Assembly: GCF_015471405.1 (NCBI RefSeq)
Contig: NZ_BLVZ01000020.1
Span: 1 to 64,000, forward strand
Reading direction: 5' to 3'
From: Pseudomonas cichorii
Lineage (GTDB): Bacteria; Pseudomonadota; Gammaproteobacteria; Pseudomonadales; Pseudomonadaceae
Length of the DNA stretch: 64,000 nt
In this document: piece after piece, positions 9,701 through 17,820 of the stretch
Position numbering within the stretch: position 1 is the first letter of the stretch
How the letters are laid out: each line of letters begins with the position of its first letter
Position numbers and translations under genes: made by a program
The notes under the pieces: model-generated
The model's database searches: none
What the model saw: the letters and a program-made list of their open reading frames with translations, nothing else
Told to the model about the DNA's origin: nothing

Positions 9701-12700
9701 AGTAGAGTACAACGTACTCAATCCAACTACATAAATATCATCGCCACTGCCCCCAGAAAGAGAATCCGTACCGTTACCACCGATTAATAGATCATTACCC
9801 TCACCGCCAATCAAACTATCATTGCCCTCCCCTCCCCTTAGTTCATCTGCTCCATATCCACCGTATAACGTATCACTCCCACTTCCACCTTCAATGGTGT
9901 CATTGCCGATGCCACCATCTATAACATCATCACCCTCATCGCCGATAATAAAATCAGATTTCTCTAGAACCTCATCAACTTTCATGATTTCCAAGACATC
10001 TGAAATACTAAGCGTGGTGCCATCCGCAAATATAAACGACGAAATAATGCCATCCTTACCATTGAGAATGGTAATTGCGCCCCCCTCATAACTGACCAAC
10101 AATGCATCGACATCATCAGATGTAATAAGACTTGAAAATTTTAAGCCACTGCCAACAATACCCTTGCCGAACGAAATAATATTACCCGTAGGCAAGTCAG
10201 TTTCCACTTCTTCAACAATCAGATCATTACCATCTCCTACTTCTATTGAATATATATCAACACCAAAACCTCCAGATAAGGTATCATTTCCCGTACGTCC
10301 AACTAGAGTGTCATTTCCATACATTCCGTTCAGACGATCACCTACAGAAGAACCATACAGTAGATCACCACCACCACCACCGTAACTTTCAAAAGATTCA
10401 TTTGATAGTTTCATGATGTCACCGAATGCAACTGTGGTACCATCAAAAAATTGAACTGTAGAGTTTGACCACTTCTGGAAGTCACGTATATACAAGGCAC
10501 TTGTTGGAGAGGTTCCTACACGCAACACCATGCCATAATCTGTTTCAACTGTGTCAACATCAATACTTGAGAGCGAATACCCAGAAGTCAAATTCAATAA
10601 GTTTCGACCACCTTGATCAAAAACGATATCTATACCGTCGCTAGCACCAAAATTGAACTGGTCATCTCCCGACATACTTTCAATGAAGTCATCAAAGCTA
10701 CCGCCCTCATAAATATTATTTCCTGCCCCGCCTTTCAGGTAGTCTCGCCCAGTTCCACCTAATAGGGTGTCATCCCCCTCGCCGCCAAACAAAGTATCAT
10801 TTCCCTCACCACCATTGAGGTAGTCATCACCGCTGCTGTCTTTGAATAACCCCTCATAATCACCTTCAAGGAAATCATCACCCTCATTTCCATATAATCT
10901 GTCAGAGCCAAATCCGCCCCAGAGGGTGTCATTACCCTCTCCACCATGAAGGTAATCATTATTTATGATACCTTCATACTCAAAGGCATCTCCTTCAAGT
11001 GCATCAGCACCCTCACCGCCGTAGAGCGTATCCGATCCAGACATCCCTCTGAGGGTGTCATTTCCATTTCCACCATATAGCAAGTCATTTCCCTGATAGG
11101 CATCTGGGTGATCGTAATAGTCACCCTCTAGTCGGTCATTACCATCCCCCCCAACCAAGGTGTCGTCACCACCACCACCATTGAGTTGATCATTTCCTGC
11201 ACCACCATCCAAATAGTCTTTCCCAAAGTAGTTGGCCGCATCTCCAAATATACCTTGTAAGACGTAATCATCTCCTTTGAGCTGATCATTACCATTGCCA
11301 CCATATAAAATGTCATTACCGCCATTTCCACTGATGACATCATTACCATCACCACCATTCAGGTGGTCATCTCCATGATAACGGCTAGCTAAACCATCTA
11401 CCCAGTCCAGATTATCTCCCGATAACTGGTCATCCCCTTCGCCACCGATTAAAGTATCTTGGCCACCATCTCCGGACAATATATCGGCATCACTGCCACC
11501 ATCAAGCAGATCCCCCCCGAGTCCTCCTGAAATAAAATCCTGGCCTTCCTGACCGTATATAATGTCATCTCCACCTTCGGTCAATATTTTTGTAAAGGCT
11601 CCCACATAAGAGTTTTGAAAGCTAGTAACTGTATCGCTTAAAGCGACCGTGCCGCGTATGAAGTTCCAATCATCAGTTAGGCGATGAGTAATATCATCAC
11701 CGTGTAAATTATCATCCCCAGCACCACCGACCATTATGTCATTGCCATTCCCTCCCAAAAGAACATCTCGAGCATTGCTACCAAACAAATGATCATCATC
11801 ATCTCCACCGTCAAGCCAGTCTCCCCTCACGCTTTGACTAACTCTAGGCGAATCCTTTATAGCATCTTCAAGCGTTGTTTCAATATCTGCATATATTAAA
11901 TCATCGCCTTCTGCAGAGAGCAGTTGATCGCTGCCACCTAGACCCACAAGCTTATCAGTGAACGCGGAACCATATAATATGTCGTTTCTATTGAGCTCCG
12001 GAATATCTGGATGCACAATAACATTTCCAAACATATCGTATCTGTAATTATCTTTGTCAGCTGTAGGCTTGAGATCTCCAAAAACCGTAATCCCCTGCCC
12101 GTCTTCCTCTTCCTCCTCCTCTTCCCGCTCTTCTAAAACAATGCCCATCGTTCCGGGCTTGAAATTTTTAATTATAATCTTATCGTTCAAACCATAATTT
12201 ATCACCAAATCCTTCTGACCCTGATTTCCTGCCATTAACACAAATGAAATAGTTTCATCAGCGCTCTCCCAAGAATCAGCCCCATTACTAAGCTTAATAC
12301 CAACAGGCACGCCCTTACCATTAATGGATATGGTCCCACCTGAGTCAGTATCCGTTATAACATCCGAACCATCACCACTGAAAAATATATACTTATCTAT
12401 TCCAAGACCACCTAATAATTCATCACTCCCCTTACCACCGCTTAATGAATCGTCTCCTGACATCCCAACAATAGTATCGTTGCCCTCACCTCCGCGCATG
12501 CTGTCATTATCTAACCCTCCCTCTATATAGTCGAAACCTGATCCGCCCTCTATATCATCAGCTCCTGCACCGCCATATAAACGATCTGCCTTTTCGGCAC
12601 CACTGATATCATCTCCTTCTTCCCCACCAAAAATTATACTTATCGGCACCTCACCACTATTTACATATAACTCACTGCCCACATACTTAAATACATCTTC

Positions 12701-14068
12701 AAATTTTAATACATCACCCTCTGCCCTAAGAGGCCCCTTCGCATCAGTTGTAGCTGCTCGCAAGTAATAAAACAAATACTCAGCCCGGTCTTGCAACCAT
12801 CGCAAAGTTACACCACCCTGGCCCGTCGCCTCATCGTAAATATTTAATGATTTTGAGCTTGTAACCTGCTGATACAGACCATCGCCAATGATAGCGAAAG
12901 CATTCTTCTCATAAGCCGCATATCGATACCCTATATCCTCCTTCATACGAGCATACAATGAGTCAGCTGACATAGCGGAGAGATTACTTACAGTATAAGC
13001 CCCAGAATCCAAGGTTTTTTCTTTTATCAACTCTCTTAAGGCTTCGATCTCATTATAAAATGCCGCCTTGTTACCACTTTCAATCGGTGTAGCATTGGAG
13101 CCTATGGATTGACCAACGACTATCTTTCTAAAAGCTAAAAGTACTGCCTCCAATGTACTTTCAGGGTCAATGCTACTTCCTTCAAAGATACTTTTAGCCG
13201 CGGCCAAACTCAAAGCTTGATCAATCACACCAAACAATGACTGAACCATTAAAGACTCATTAAACCCAATTATTGAGTGAGCCGTAGCTGGATTAGTTGC
13301 TTCACTATATGAAGAAACCTGCCCATTAGGCACATCTCCAATCCGCATCACCCAGTCCGGCTCCAACACAAGATTTGTGATATCGGAATTCACATACTCA
13401 TCTGTAACAGTCGAAACTCCTTGCGCTTTGACTTGCATGGATTTGAGTTGCTGTATAAACCCCTCAGAGCGGCTATTACTGACTAAGAAATCGAACCCGG
13501 GAGCATTGTATGTATACACAGCATCGACTGTATCACCTGCGAGCCGACTAAATAATAATGCTAATTGCCCCCCTAAAGAATGCCCAACTGAAGTGACATT
13601 TTTTCCAAGCAATGGACCATCTACAACTGCGGTCACAAATTTGGTACTTAATATCCGCTCTTCAACTGATTCTTCCATAGATGTATAAACGTATTGCAAT
13701 ACAGCATCGCCTGCCTTGGCGCTCATCATGAGATACCAATTAAACATACTCACTATCTGATTAGCTGCAATGCCTTGAACACCTATCCCTAGAATGTCTT
13801 CTGTGACATCAACAAAACCTTCCGTACCACGAAAAGCAATAATATACTCTCCCGTTTCTTTATCTTTAAAGAGAGTACCTGCAAATCCAACATTATCGTT
13901 TTTATGTTGTTCAACCACAGCATATTTAGCAGAAAAATCTTTAGCCAACTCTTGTGTTATACCGTCTTGAGACAAAGCCTCCACAACGTCATCAGGCTCA
14001 TAACTATCAAACCCCGCATAGGTAGCCTCAGCAATAACCCCATACTTTGAATAAACATCCAGCGACAT
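6776..14068 (-). CDS. Giant RTX protein with N-terminal lipase (alpha/beta-hydrolase) domain
   Basis: About 2430 aa, probably a secreted lipase or esterase-like toxin or exoenzyme. Residue numbers here count from the in-frame ATG at 14077. Residues 1-320 form a class-3-type lipase domain: AFRGTEG at 81-87 (oxyanion region), the nucleophile elbow GHSLGG at 165-170 (Ser167), and a plausible catalytic His267 (ATAHSIIGF). From about 480 onward come many blocks of RTX nonapeptides separated by beta-rich HBI-type segments ending in motifs such as FADGTTLS and FSDGSTFDY. Two cadherin-like (CADG/He_PIG) domains occupy about 1870-2080 (LPSWLNYDAATRTLYGTP and LPSWLVFDSAKNTFSGKSP). RTX blocks then resume, followed by a C-terminal secretion region. 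I prefer the start ATG at 14068 because AAAGGA lies 8 nt upstream; the ATG at 14077 overlaps that site and the upstream stop. It is convergent to the type I secretion operon, whose likely substrate it is. Confidence 0.9.
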   Translation of the reverse strand: MSLDVYSKYGVIAEATYAGFDSYEPDDVVEALSQDGITQELAKDFSAKYAVVEQHKNDNVGFAGTLFKDKETGEYIIAFRGTEGFVDVTEDILGIGVQGIAANQIVSMFNWYLMMSAKAGDAVLQYVYTSMEESVEERILSTKFVTAVVDGPLLGKNVTSVGHSLGGQLALLFSRLAGDTVDAVYTYNAPGFDFLVSNSRSEGFIQQLKSMQVKAQGVSTVTDEYVNSDITNLVLEPDWVMRIGDVPNGQVSSYSEATNPATAHSIIGFNESLMVQSLFGVIDQALSLAAAKSIFEGSSIDPESTLEAVLLAFRKIVVGQSIGSNATPIESGNKAAFYNEIEALRELIKEKTLDSGAYTVSNLSAMSADSLYARMKEDIGYRYAAYEKNAFAIIGDGLYQQVTSSKSLNIYDEATGQGGVTLRWLQDRAEYLFYYLRAATTDAKGPLRAEGDVLKFEDVFKYVGSELYVNSGEVPISIIFGGEEGDDISGAEKADRLYGGAGADDIEGGSGFDYIEGGLDNDSMRGGEGNDTIVGMSGDDSLSGGKGSDELLGGLGIDKYIFFSGDGSDVITDTDSGGTISINGKGVPVGIKLSNGADSWESADETISFVLMAGNQGQKDLVINYGLNDKIIIKNFKPGTMGIVLEEREEEEEEEDGQGITVFGDLKPTADKDNYRYDMFGNVIVHPDIPELNRNDILYGSAFTDKLVGLGGSDQLLSAEGDDLIYADIETTLEDAIKDSPRVSQSVRGDWLDGGDDDDHLFGSNARDVLLGGNGNDIMVGGAGDDNLHGDDITHRLTDDWNFIRGTVALSDTVTSFQNSYVGAFTKILTEGGDDIIYGQEGQDFISGGLGGDLLDGGSDADILSGDGGQDTLIGGEGDDQLSGDNLDWVDGLASRYHGDDHLNGGDGNDVISGNGGNDILYGGNGNDQLKGDDYVLQGIFGDAANYFGKDYLDGGAGNDQLNGGGGDDTLVGGDGNDRLEGDYYDHPDAYQGNDLLYGGNGNDTLRGMSGSDTLYGGEGADALEGDAFEYEGIINNDYLHGGEGNDTLWGGFGSDRLYGNEGDDFLEGDYEGLFKDSSGDDYLNGGEGNDTLFGGEGDDTLLGGTGRDYLKGGAGNNIYEGGSFDDFIESMSGDDQFNFGASDGIDIVFDQGGRNLLNLTSGYSLSSIDVDTVETDYGMVLRVGTSPTSALYIRDFQKWSNSTVQFFDGTTVAFGDIMKLSNESFESYGGGGGDLLYGSSVGDRLNGMYGNDTLVGRTGNDTLSGGFGVDIYSIEVGDGNDLIVEEVETDLPTGNIISFGKGIVGSGLKFSSLITSDDVDALLVSYEGGAITILNGKDGIISSFIFADGTTLSISDVLEIMKVDEVLEKSDFIIGDEGDDVIDGGIGNDTIEGGSGSDTLYGGYGADELRGGEGNDSLIGGEGNDLLIGGNGTDSLSGGSGDDIYVVGLSTLYSTIYNQDAGVQDYDLVRILGGISFEDISLMRWGNSDLSVRFEGSVFYVSKYFSGGGDRLSLEFSDGSTFDYKKVIEKMAAGTNKKDQLYGLDVGDYIDGGADEDTIWGGLGDDTLIGGAGNDTIRGEAGNDFLYGGSGDDWLFGGGGNNYFDGGEGNDSYDSYGGVKETYVLAPGGGVDAVYSSESIIVLVKGYSLDKVTLGREYSSVVVGIDGVENLGIKINSVFQWGETSIGLTLLAENGDVREVPYQELNAIALAGTEKDQSIDGFGSDDYIYGAAGNDTINGAEGNDTLAGGVGSDSLIGGNGNDTYVFGRGDGIDFIENRDLSTAKSTLMISDGLVSNDLVFTRAGYDLRVSIKGTNESIIIQKYYIAENGAQGALYDYLIDDVVFSDGTSSSMESLIAASDLQRATQNRPEMRDPGDLRAVAGSEFKYVVPVDLAVDLDVGLNNGDHLFYTVASYDNRSLLPSWLNYDAATRTLYGTPAENDIGRIRLLIGVRDDFYDESYADIFLNVSGPNTAPVVDYGVFDYLTYGGEAFSYTIEPYSFRDSDLGDILTYSVKSADSTPLPSWLVFDSAKNTFSGKSPSTFTGAINVEVRATDLAGLSVTDTFIFAVEAQRLILNGSSRADTLTGGAGNDTLNGLAGNDTLVGNSGNDFLNGGAGNDTMRGGLGDDTYSVDSLRDVISENASQGNDSVLSTVTWTLGSNVENLSLGGTAAINGTGNELNNTLYGNAAVNTLVGAAGDDILNGNLGADVMRGGVGNDIYYVDDSKDSVVENAGEGVDRVESSISYVLPSNVENLTLNYADNLVGTGNSLNNFMLGGGGGNTLRGEAGNDTLDGAGGDDILYGGKGNDIFIFGREYGYDTVIESDASDVDMVVFNADVTSDQLWFSRAQSSNDLKVSIIGAQDTLVVKDWYLGSTYQVESFKAGDSKVLSGLKIAALVDVMATYSVPGYGEINLTGQYQGVSDVIKSSWI

Positions 14069-14073
14069 TATAG

Positions 14074-14697
14074 TCATCCTTTATTTTTTGGTGGTACCGC
14101 TTCAATAATTACACTTCGCCCACCTGCATCCCCGACACAAGAACCTGCAGGCACCTCATAAGAAAAAAAATAACGACTTATCAAATAATAGTAATACCCT
14201 CCTCTATAAGAGTATCTAATACTACTACCTATTAGATCCCCCTCCACCCTATCCACTACTTTTAATACACTTCCGGAAACCCTATTGTTTAATGAAAAAC
14301 GTTCACGGCGAGCCTCGTATCTACTGTATGGTGCCTCAACAGCCAGACTGACCAATTCGCCATCTTCTCCTTTGGAAAACCTGACATATCCAGACGAGCT
14401 ATCACTTTCTACATATTCATACCCTTTATCTAGATAATATTCTGCGAAATCTGCCTCTAGACCGCTTGAATAAAAACCCTCAACTGAAATACTTTTATTA
14501 ACAGTGATACCAGCACCAGAGCACACTATCTCCCAATATGTACTTGACAGTATTCCATCACCATAAAAAATGGCAAATATCGAACAAAAAACAATTGTGG
14601 TTTTTTTCTTATCATTAAAAGACTTATGAAACAACCATGTAATCACCAACAGGAGTACAAAACTCCCCAAAACAGCAATCGCTATGATAACTGGCAT
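14074..14697 (-). CDS. Membrane-anchored protein of unknown function, coupled to the RTX lipase
   Basis: I do not recognise this 207-aa protein with certainty. Residues 1-24 are a clear transmembrane helix (VIIAIAVLGSFVLLLVITWL), and a second hydrophobic stretch covers about 34-52 (TIVFCSIFAIFYGDGIL). The remaining 150 residues are a soluble domain rich in Tyr, Ser and Glu (YWEIVCSGAGITV, then EGFYSSG, YEYVESDSSSGYVRF). It has no catalytic motif. Its TGA overlaps the first ATG of the giant RTX lipase gene, so the two are co-transcribed and probably translationally coupled. That position suggests an accessory or self-protection (immunity-like) protein, but this is inference only. Codons are A/T-rich like its neighbours. 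Confidence 0.75.
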   Translation of the reverse strand: MPVIIAIAVLGSFVLLLVITWLFHKSFNDKKKTTIVFCSIFAIFYGDGILSSTYWEIVCSGAGITVNKSISVEGFYSSGLEADFAEYYLDKGYEYVESDSSSGYVRFSKGEDGELVSLAVEAPYSRYEARRERFSLNNRVSGSVLKVVDRVEGDLIGSSIRYSYRGGYYYYLISRYFFSYEVPAGSCVGDAGGRSVIIEAVPPKNKG

Positions 14698-14716
14698 AAG
14701 ATTCCTTTTTCACTGA

Positions 14717-15934
14717 TTATTTGTCTAGATTCAACACCGAATGCAAGATGCTTATATATTTATCAGTACAGCTATTAGAGTCAAACCTCAATACACTTTT
14801 CCTAGCGTTTTCCCTTATCACACCCATATCCTGTTCATTATCAAGCACATCAAGCACTTTTTTTGCTATACCTTCATAATCGAAAAACTCTACTAGAAAT
14901 CCATTATGTGAATCCTCTATGACCTCTTCAAGAGGGCTAGTTTTTGATCCAACTATAATACATCCCGATGACATAGCCTCCAGCAAAGACCAAGAAAGCA
15001 CAAACGGATATGTCAGATAGATATGAACTGTGGATATAGCCAATATTCTTTTATACTCTTGATAAGAAACTTTCCCAGTAAAATGTATTCGACTCTTGTC
15101 CAACTCAAGCTCATCAAGCATTTTCAGTCGCCAGTTATCATATCCAATCGGTTGTCGACCATAACTCACATCATCGCCTCCAACCACAACGACTCTAACC
15201 GTAGGATTATTTTTTAACACAATACTTATGGCACGCATAAAGCTGTGAAACCCTCTATACGGCTCGAGATTTCTTGCTACATATGTAATGATCTTATCAT
15301 CTGAACTTATTGATAAATCATCGGCAACCTTACATCTTTCTACTAGCCCCCTACCACCGCTCTCTATATCGATACCTTCGTGACATATCTTTAGTTTCGA
15401 CTGGTAGGCTTGAGGATGCAATTTAAACTGCCAAGCCGTAGGCGTGATACCCAAATCACATTGTTCAAGATTCAATAAATGCATTGCATTATTAGCTCTC
15501 AACTTTGCAAAGGTATCAATATCACTTGGATATTCGTGATCAAACCCGACATCGGCACCTTCAACATGATAAAAATATTCGCAGTAATGCACTAATGGCA
15601 CATTACAAAATACATCTTTAACGAAAAGCGTCTCCCCCCACCCTGGATGGGCCAAAATAACATCTGGTCTATAACCATTACGTTTCAGATCACTTAACAA
15701 TCGTGACACTTGCTGTCCACGCAAAATGCATTCTTCATAATTTCTTAAATACGGGTGTGTTTTTTCCGAAAAACCACGCGTAGGCTTATATCTGATCAGT
15801 TTTACTCCTGGCATCCCAGGAGCAGTATCAAGGCCCACACCCAAGACATCAATATCACTTGACAAAATTGATCTTTTTACCAAGTTACGGAATTGCCCGG
15901 GGAAATTTTGATGAATAACCAGTACGTTCAACAT
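14717..15934 (-). CDS. Glycosyltransferase family 4 (GT-B fold)
   Basis: A 405-aa cytoplasmic retaining glycosyltransferase that would transfer a sugar from a nucleotide sugar to an unknown acceptor. The N terminus has the HQNFPGQFRNL motif of a GT4 subgroup. The C-terminal domain carries the donor-site region with FTGKVSYQEYKRIL and LLEAMSSGCIIVGS plus the following E-x7-E-like acidic residues. It is first in a three-gene minus-strand unit with the membrane protein and the RTX lipase (19 bp gap, then ATGA), so the secreted protein or the cell surface are possible acceptors; nothing in the sequence decides between them. A run of nine G lies upstream of the start, in a plausible promoter spacer. 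Confidence 0.88.
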   Translation of the reverse strand: MLNVLVIHQNFPGQFRNLVKRSILSSDIDVLGVGLDTAPGMPGVKLIRYKPTRGFSEKTHPYLRNYEECILRGQQVSRLLSDLKRNGYRPDVILAHPGWGETLFVKDVFCNVPLVHYCEYFYHVEGADVGFDHEYPSDIDTFAKLRANNAMHLLNLEQCDLGITPTAWQFKLHPQAYQSKLKICHEGIDIESGGRGLVERCKVADDLSISSDDKIITYVARNLEPYRGFHSFMRAISIVLKNNPTVRVVVVGGDDVSYGRQPIGYDNWRLKMLDELELDKSRIHFTGKVSYQEYKRILAISTVHIYLTYPFVLSWSLLEAMSSGCIIVGSKTSPLEEVIEDSHNGFLVEFFDYEGIAKKVLDVLDNEQDMGVIRENARKSVLRFDSNSCTDKYISILHSVLNLDK

Positions 15935-15972
15935 CTATCACGCCACTCTCAAACTGGAAATATTTATTTAGC

Positions 15973-16001
15973 ATTTAACCCCCCCCCTATTTTTGTTACA
16001 A
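15973..16001 (-). promoter_or_regulatory. Putative promoter with a nine-G spacer tract for the glycosyltransferase unit
   Basis: On the minus strand a -35-like TTGTAA (15996-16001) and a -10-like TTAAAT (15973-15978) are exactly 17 bp apart, and nine of those 17 bases are an uninterrupted G run (15979-15987). The expected transcript start would be about 30 nt before the ATG at 15934. Both hexamers are imperfect, so this is a candidate; gain or loss of one G would move the spacing off optimum. Confidence 0.4.
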
Positions 16002-16837
16002 ATTATTTTTCTATAAATCAGCGCTCTTCAGAAACGCCTTTGAGTGCGTATCCGTGGGATGAGGATGATCAAACTCATGCCTTGGCTTGTTCTTTATAGA
16101 AATATTGGTTTACTGATAACAGGGCTACGGCAATGTATCCACTCTGGTGCCAAAGTCTACATTTTTTATTGTGATAGCTTACAGATATAAGAATCTGCCC
16201 CAGTAAAGCCCAGCCACCGCCCCAGCGAGCATCAAAAAAGTGCATATCGTTTGTACTTCACCAGCCTTAAATCTGCACAAATTCAAACACACGATGGCAC
16301 GACAGGGTTTCAACGGTTTCATGCATAAAAACCCGTTTCTTCGGAGTAGAGGGCGGCTGCGCTCGTAAAATCTACGTTTCTATACAGCATTACGGTCCAA
16401 CTGAGCACCCATCGATAATGTAATTAATGCAACTCATTGTGCTTGATGGGCGATCACCCGGCGCATCGGTAGCACCAAGAAGGGACTCACGAGCCATGTG
16501 CTGGAGAACAGACAGTTGGAATTCGATACTACGATGTTTGCCAGAAGCTTGAAACTGACCTCACCGTACAGTCGATAAGCTTCCGAGCCACAGAGCAACA
16601 AGGAGGGGTCCATCTGGAGTTGCTTGGCGATTGGCGATCTGGAAAAATTTTCGGCTTTGATCAAGGAAGGCGGTGATGGAGGATAGCTTGAGTTGTGTAC
16701 TTGTACATGAAAAACCCCAGAGGTTGGATGAGCTTCCAACTTCAGGAGCGCACTTCATTGACAAAGGGCATGCAACTTCGCGACTGAAGTCGCTCTCATC
16801 AAACATACACGCAACATGATGAATTAAAACGTTTTTC

Positions 16838-16941
16838 TGTAGGAGCGGACTTGTCTTGGGCGGCATTCCGACGATCGAGTGCGAAGCGCTCGCAAATCTA
16901 CGACTGCTATGCAGCCGATCGCGGACAAATCCGCTCCTACA
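16838..16941. repeat. REP-type inverted pair
   Basis: TGTAGGAGCGGACTTGTC at the left and GACAAATCCGCTCCTACA at the right are inverted copies of the common Pseudomonas REP unit, about 70 bp apart, forming a BIME-like element downstream of the dienelactone hydrolase gene. The right unit is preceded by CGATCGCG, and the middle also holds a GAAGCGCTCGC stem. Confidence 0.7.
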
Positions 16942-17008
16942 TCGCCCTCTGTTTACTGCGCGACAGCGCGGTGCCAAGGCGGCGGGTGATCTCCTACCGA
17001 GCCAAGGC

Positions 17009-17737
17009 TCAGCCGAACACTTCATCCAGCAGGTTATGCATGGTAGTGAACGCACGCTTCGAGACTTTGGCGTCGTACATCATCATGCCGGGCACGTTGG
17101 CGCCTGGATCGGTGAACGAGTGGAAGGCACCGCCGTAGCTGTGCAACTGCCAATCCACGCCTGCCGCATTCATTTCTTCCTCGAAGGCTGGCAATTGCTC
17201 TTTGGCCACCAACGGGTCGGAAGCACCGTGCAAGACCAGTACCGCGCCCTTGATGTTTTTCGCATCGGCAGGGTTCGGGGTATCCAGGGTGCCGTGGAAA
17301 GAGATGGCCGCTTTCAGTTCTGCGCCGGTACGGGCCAGCTCAAGGGAGCAGCAGCCACCAAAGCAGAAGCCGAAGGTTGCGATCTTGCTCGCATCAAGCG
17401 AAACATCGCCCTGAGCCAGCAACTGATCCAGAGCGACCTGCATGCGCTTGCGCAGCAAGGCACGGTCATTCTTGAGCGGCGTCATGGCGGCGCCCGCCTC
17501 GTCATTGTTGGACGGACGAATGCTCTGCCCATACAGGTCGGCCAGCAAGACGACATAGCCCTGTTCGGCAACCGACCTGGCGATGGTTTCAGCGCCCTGG
17601 CTGACGCCCATCCAGTTGGGGGCCATCAATAATCCCGGGCGCGCAGAGGTTGCAGCCGCGTCGTACACCAGACGGCTTTCGTAAGGCTGGCCATCGATCT
17701 GATAAACCACGGAACGGACAGTAATAGTGCTGCTCAT
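17009..17737 (-). CDS. Dienelactone hydrolase family protein
   Basis: A 242-aa cytoplasmic alpha/beta-hydrolase of the dienelactone hydrolase type. The Cys-Asp-His triad is readable: the nucleophile in GFCFGGCCS, the acid in HGASDPLV, and the histidine in GGAFHSFTDPGAN. Members of the family open lactones such as 4-carboxymethylenebut-2-en-4-olide, but many chromosomal copies have unknown natural substrates, and no aromatic-degradation genes lie nearby. The start ATG is preceded by an AGGAG site. It lies downstream of htpG on the same strand with an htpG terminator between them, so it is probably transcribed on its own. Confidence 0.93.
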   Translation of the reverse strand: MSSTITVRSVVYQIDGQPYESRLVYDAAATSARPGLLMAPNWMGVSQGAETIARSVAEQGYVVLLADLYGQSIRPSNNDEAGAAMTPLKNDRALLRKRMQVALDQLLAQGDVSLDASKIATFGFCFGGCCSLELARTGAELKAAISFHGTLDTPNPADAKNIKGAVLVLHGASDPLVAKEQLPAFEEEMNAAGVDWQLHSYGGAFHSFTDPGANVPGMMMYDAKVSKRAFTTMHNLLDEVFG

Positions 17738-17783
17738 CGCTGACTCCTGATCATTAAAGGGGAAGTGATAAACCGTAAAATCA

Positions 17784-17809
17784 GAAAACCCGCCGAAGCG
17801 GGTTTTCTT
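17784..17809 (-). terminator. Rho-independent terminator of htpG
   Basis: The symmetrical GAAAACCCGC-CGAA-GCGGGTTTTC hairpin lies 11 bp beyond the htpG stop. It has T-runs on both sides, so it could act in either direction. Confidence 0.85.
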
Positions 17810-17820
17810 TCAATCGACTG

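Larger units (their letters stand above)
15935..17008. other. Gene-free interval of about 1 kb with a REP pair
   Basis: No convincing gene is visible. The left 450 bp is A/T-rich like the secretion region, and the composition becomes GC-rich towards 16.5 kb. Short open frames here have no recognisable domain and no ribosome binding site. Only two features stand out: the glycosyltransferase promoter candidate at 15973-16001 and the REP pair at 16838-16941. The interval looks like the decayed right border of the A/T-rich secretion region. Confidence 0.6.

Noticed and set aside
6776..14068. RTX repeats considered as a CRISPR-like or tandem DNA repeat array
   Set aside because: The periodicity is at the protein level (nonapeptides) with variable codons; there are no constant repeats with unique spacers, and no CRISPR array was seen anywhere in the window.
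16434..17055. Minus-strand frames of 101 and 164 codons left of and overlapping the dienelactone hydrolase
   Set aside because: No domain or ribosome binding site, and the longer one overlaps the REP pair and the hydrolase 3' end.
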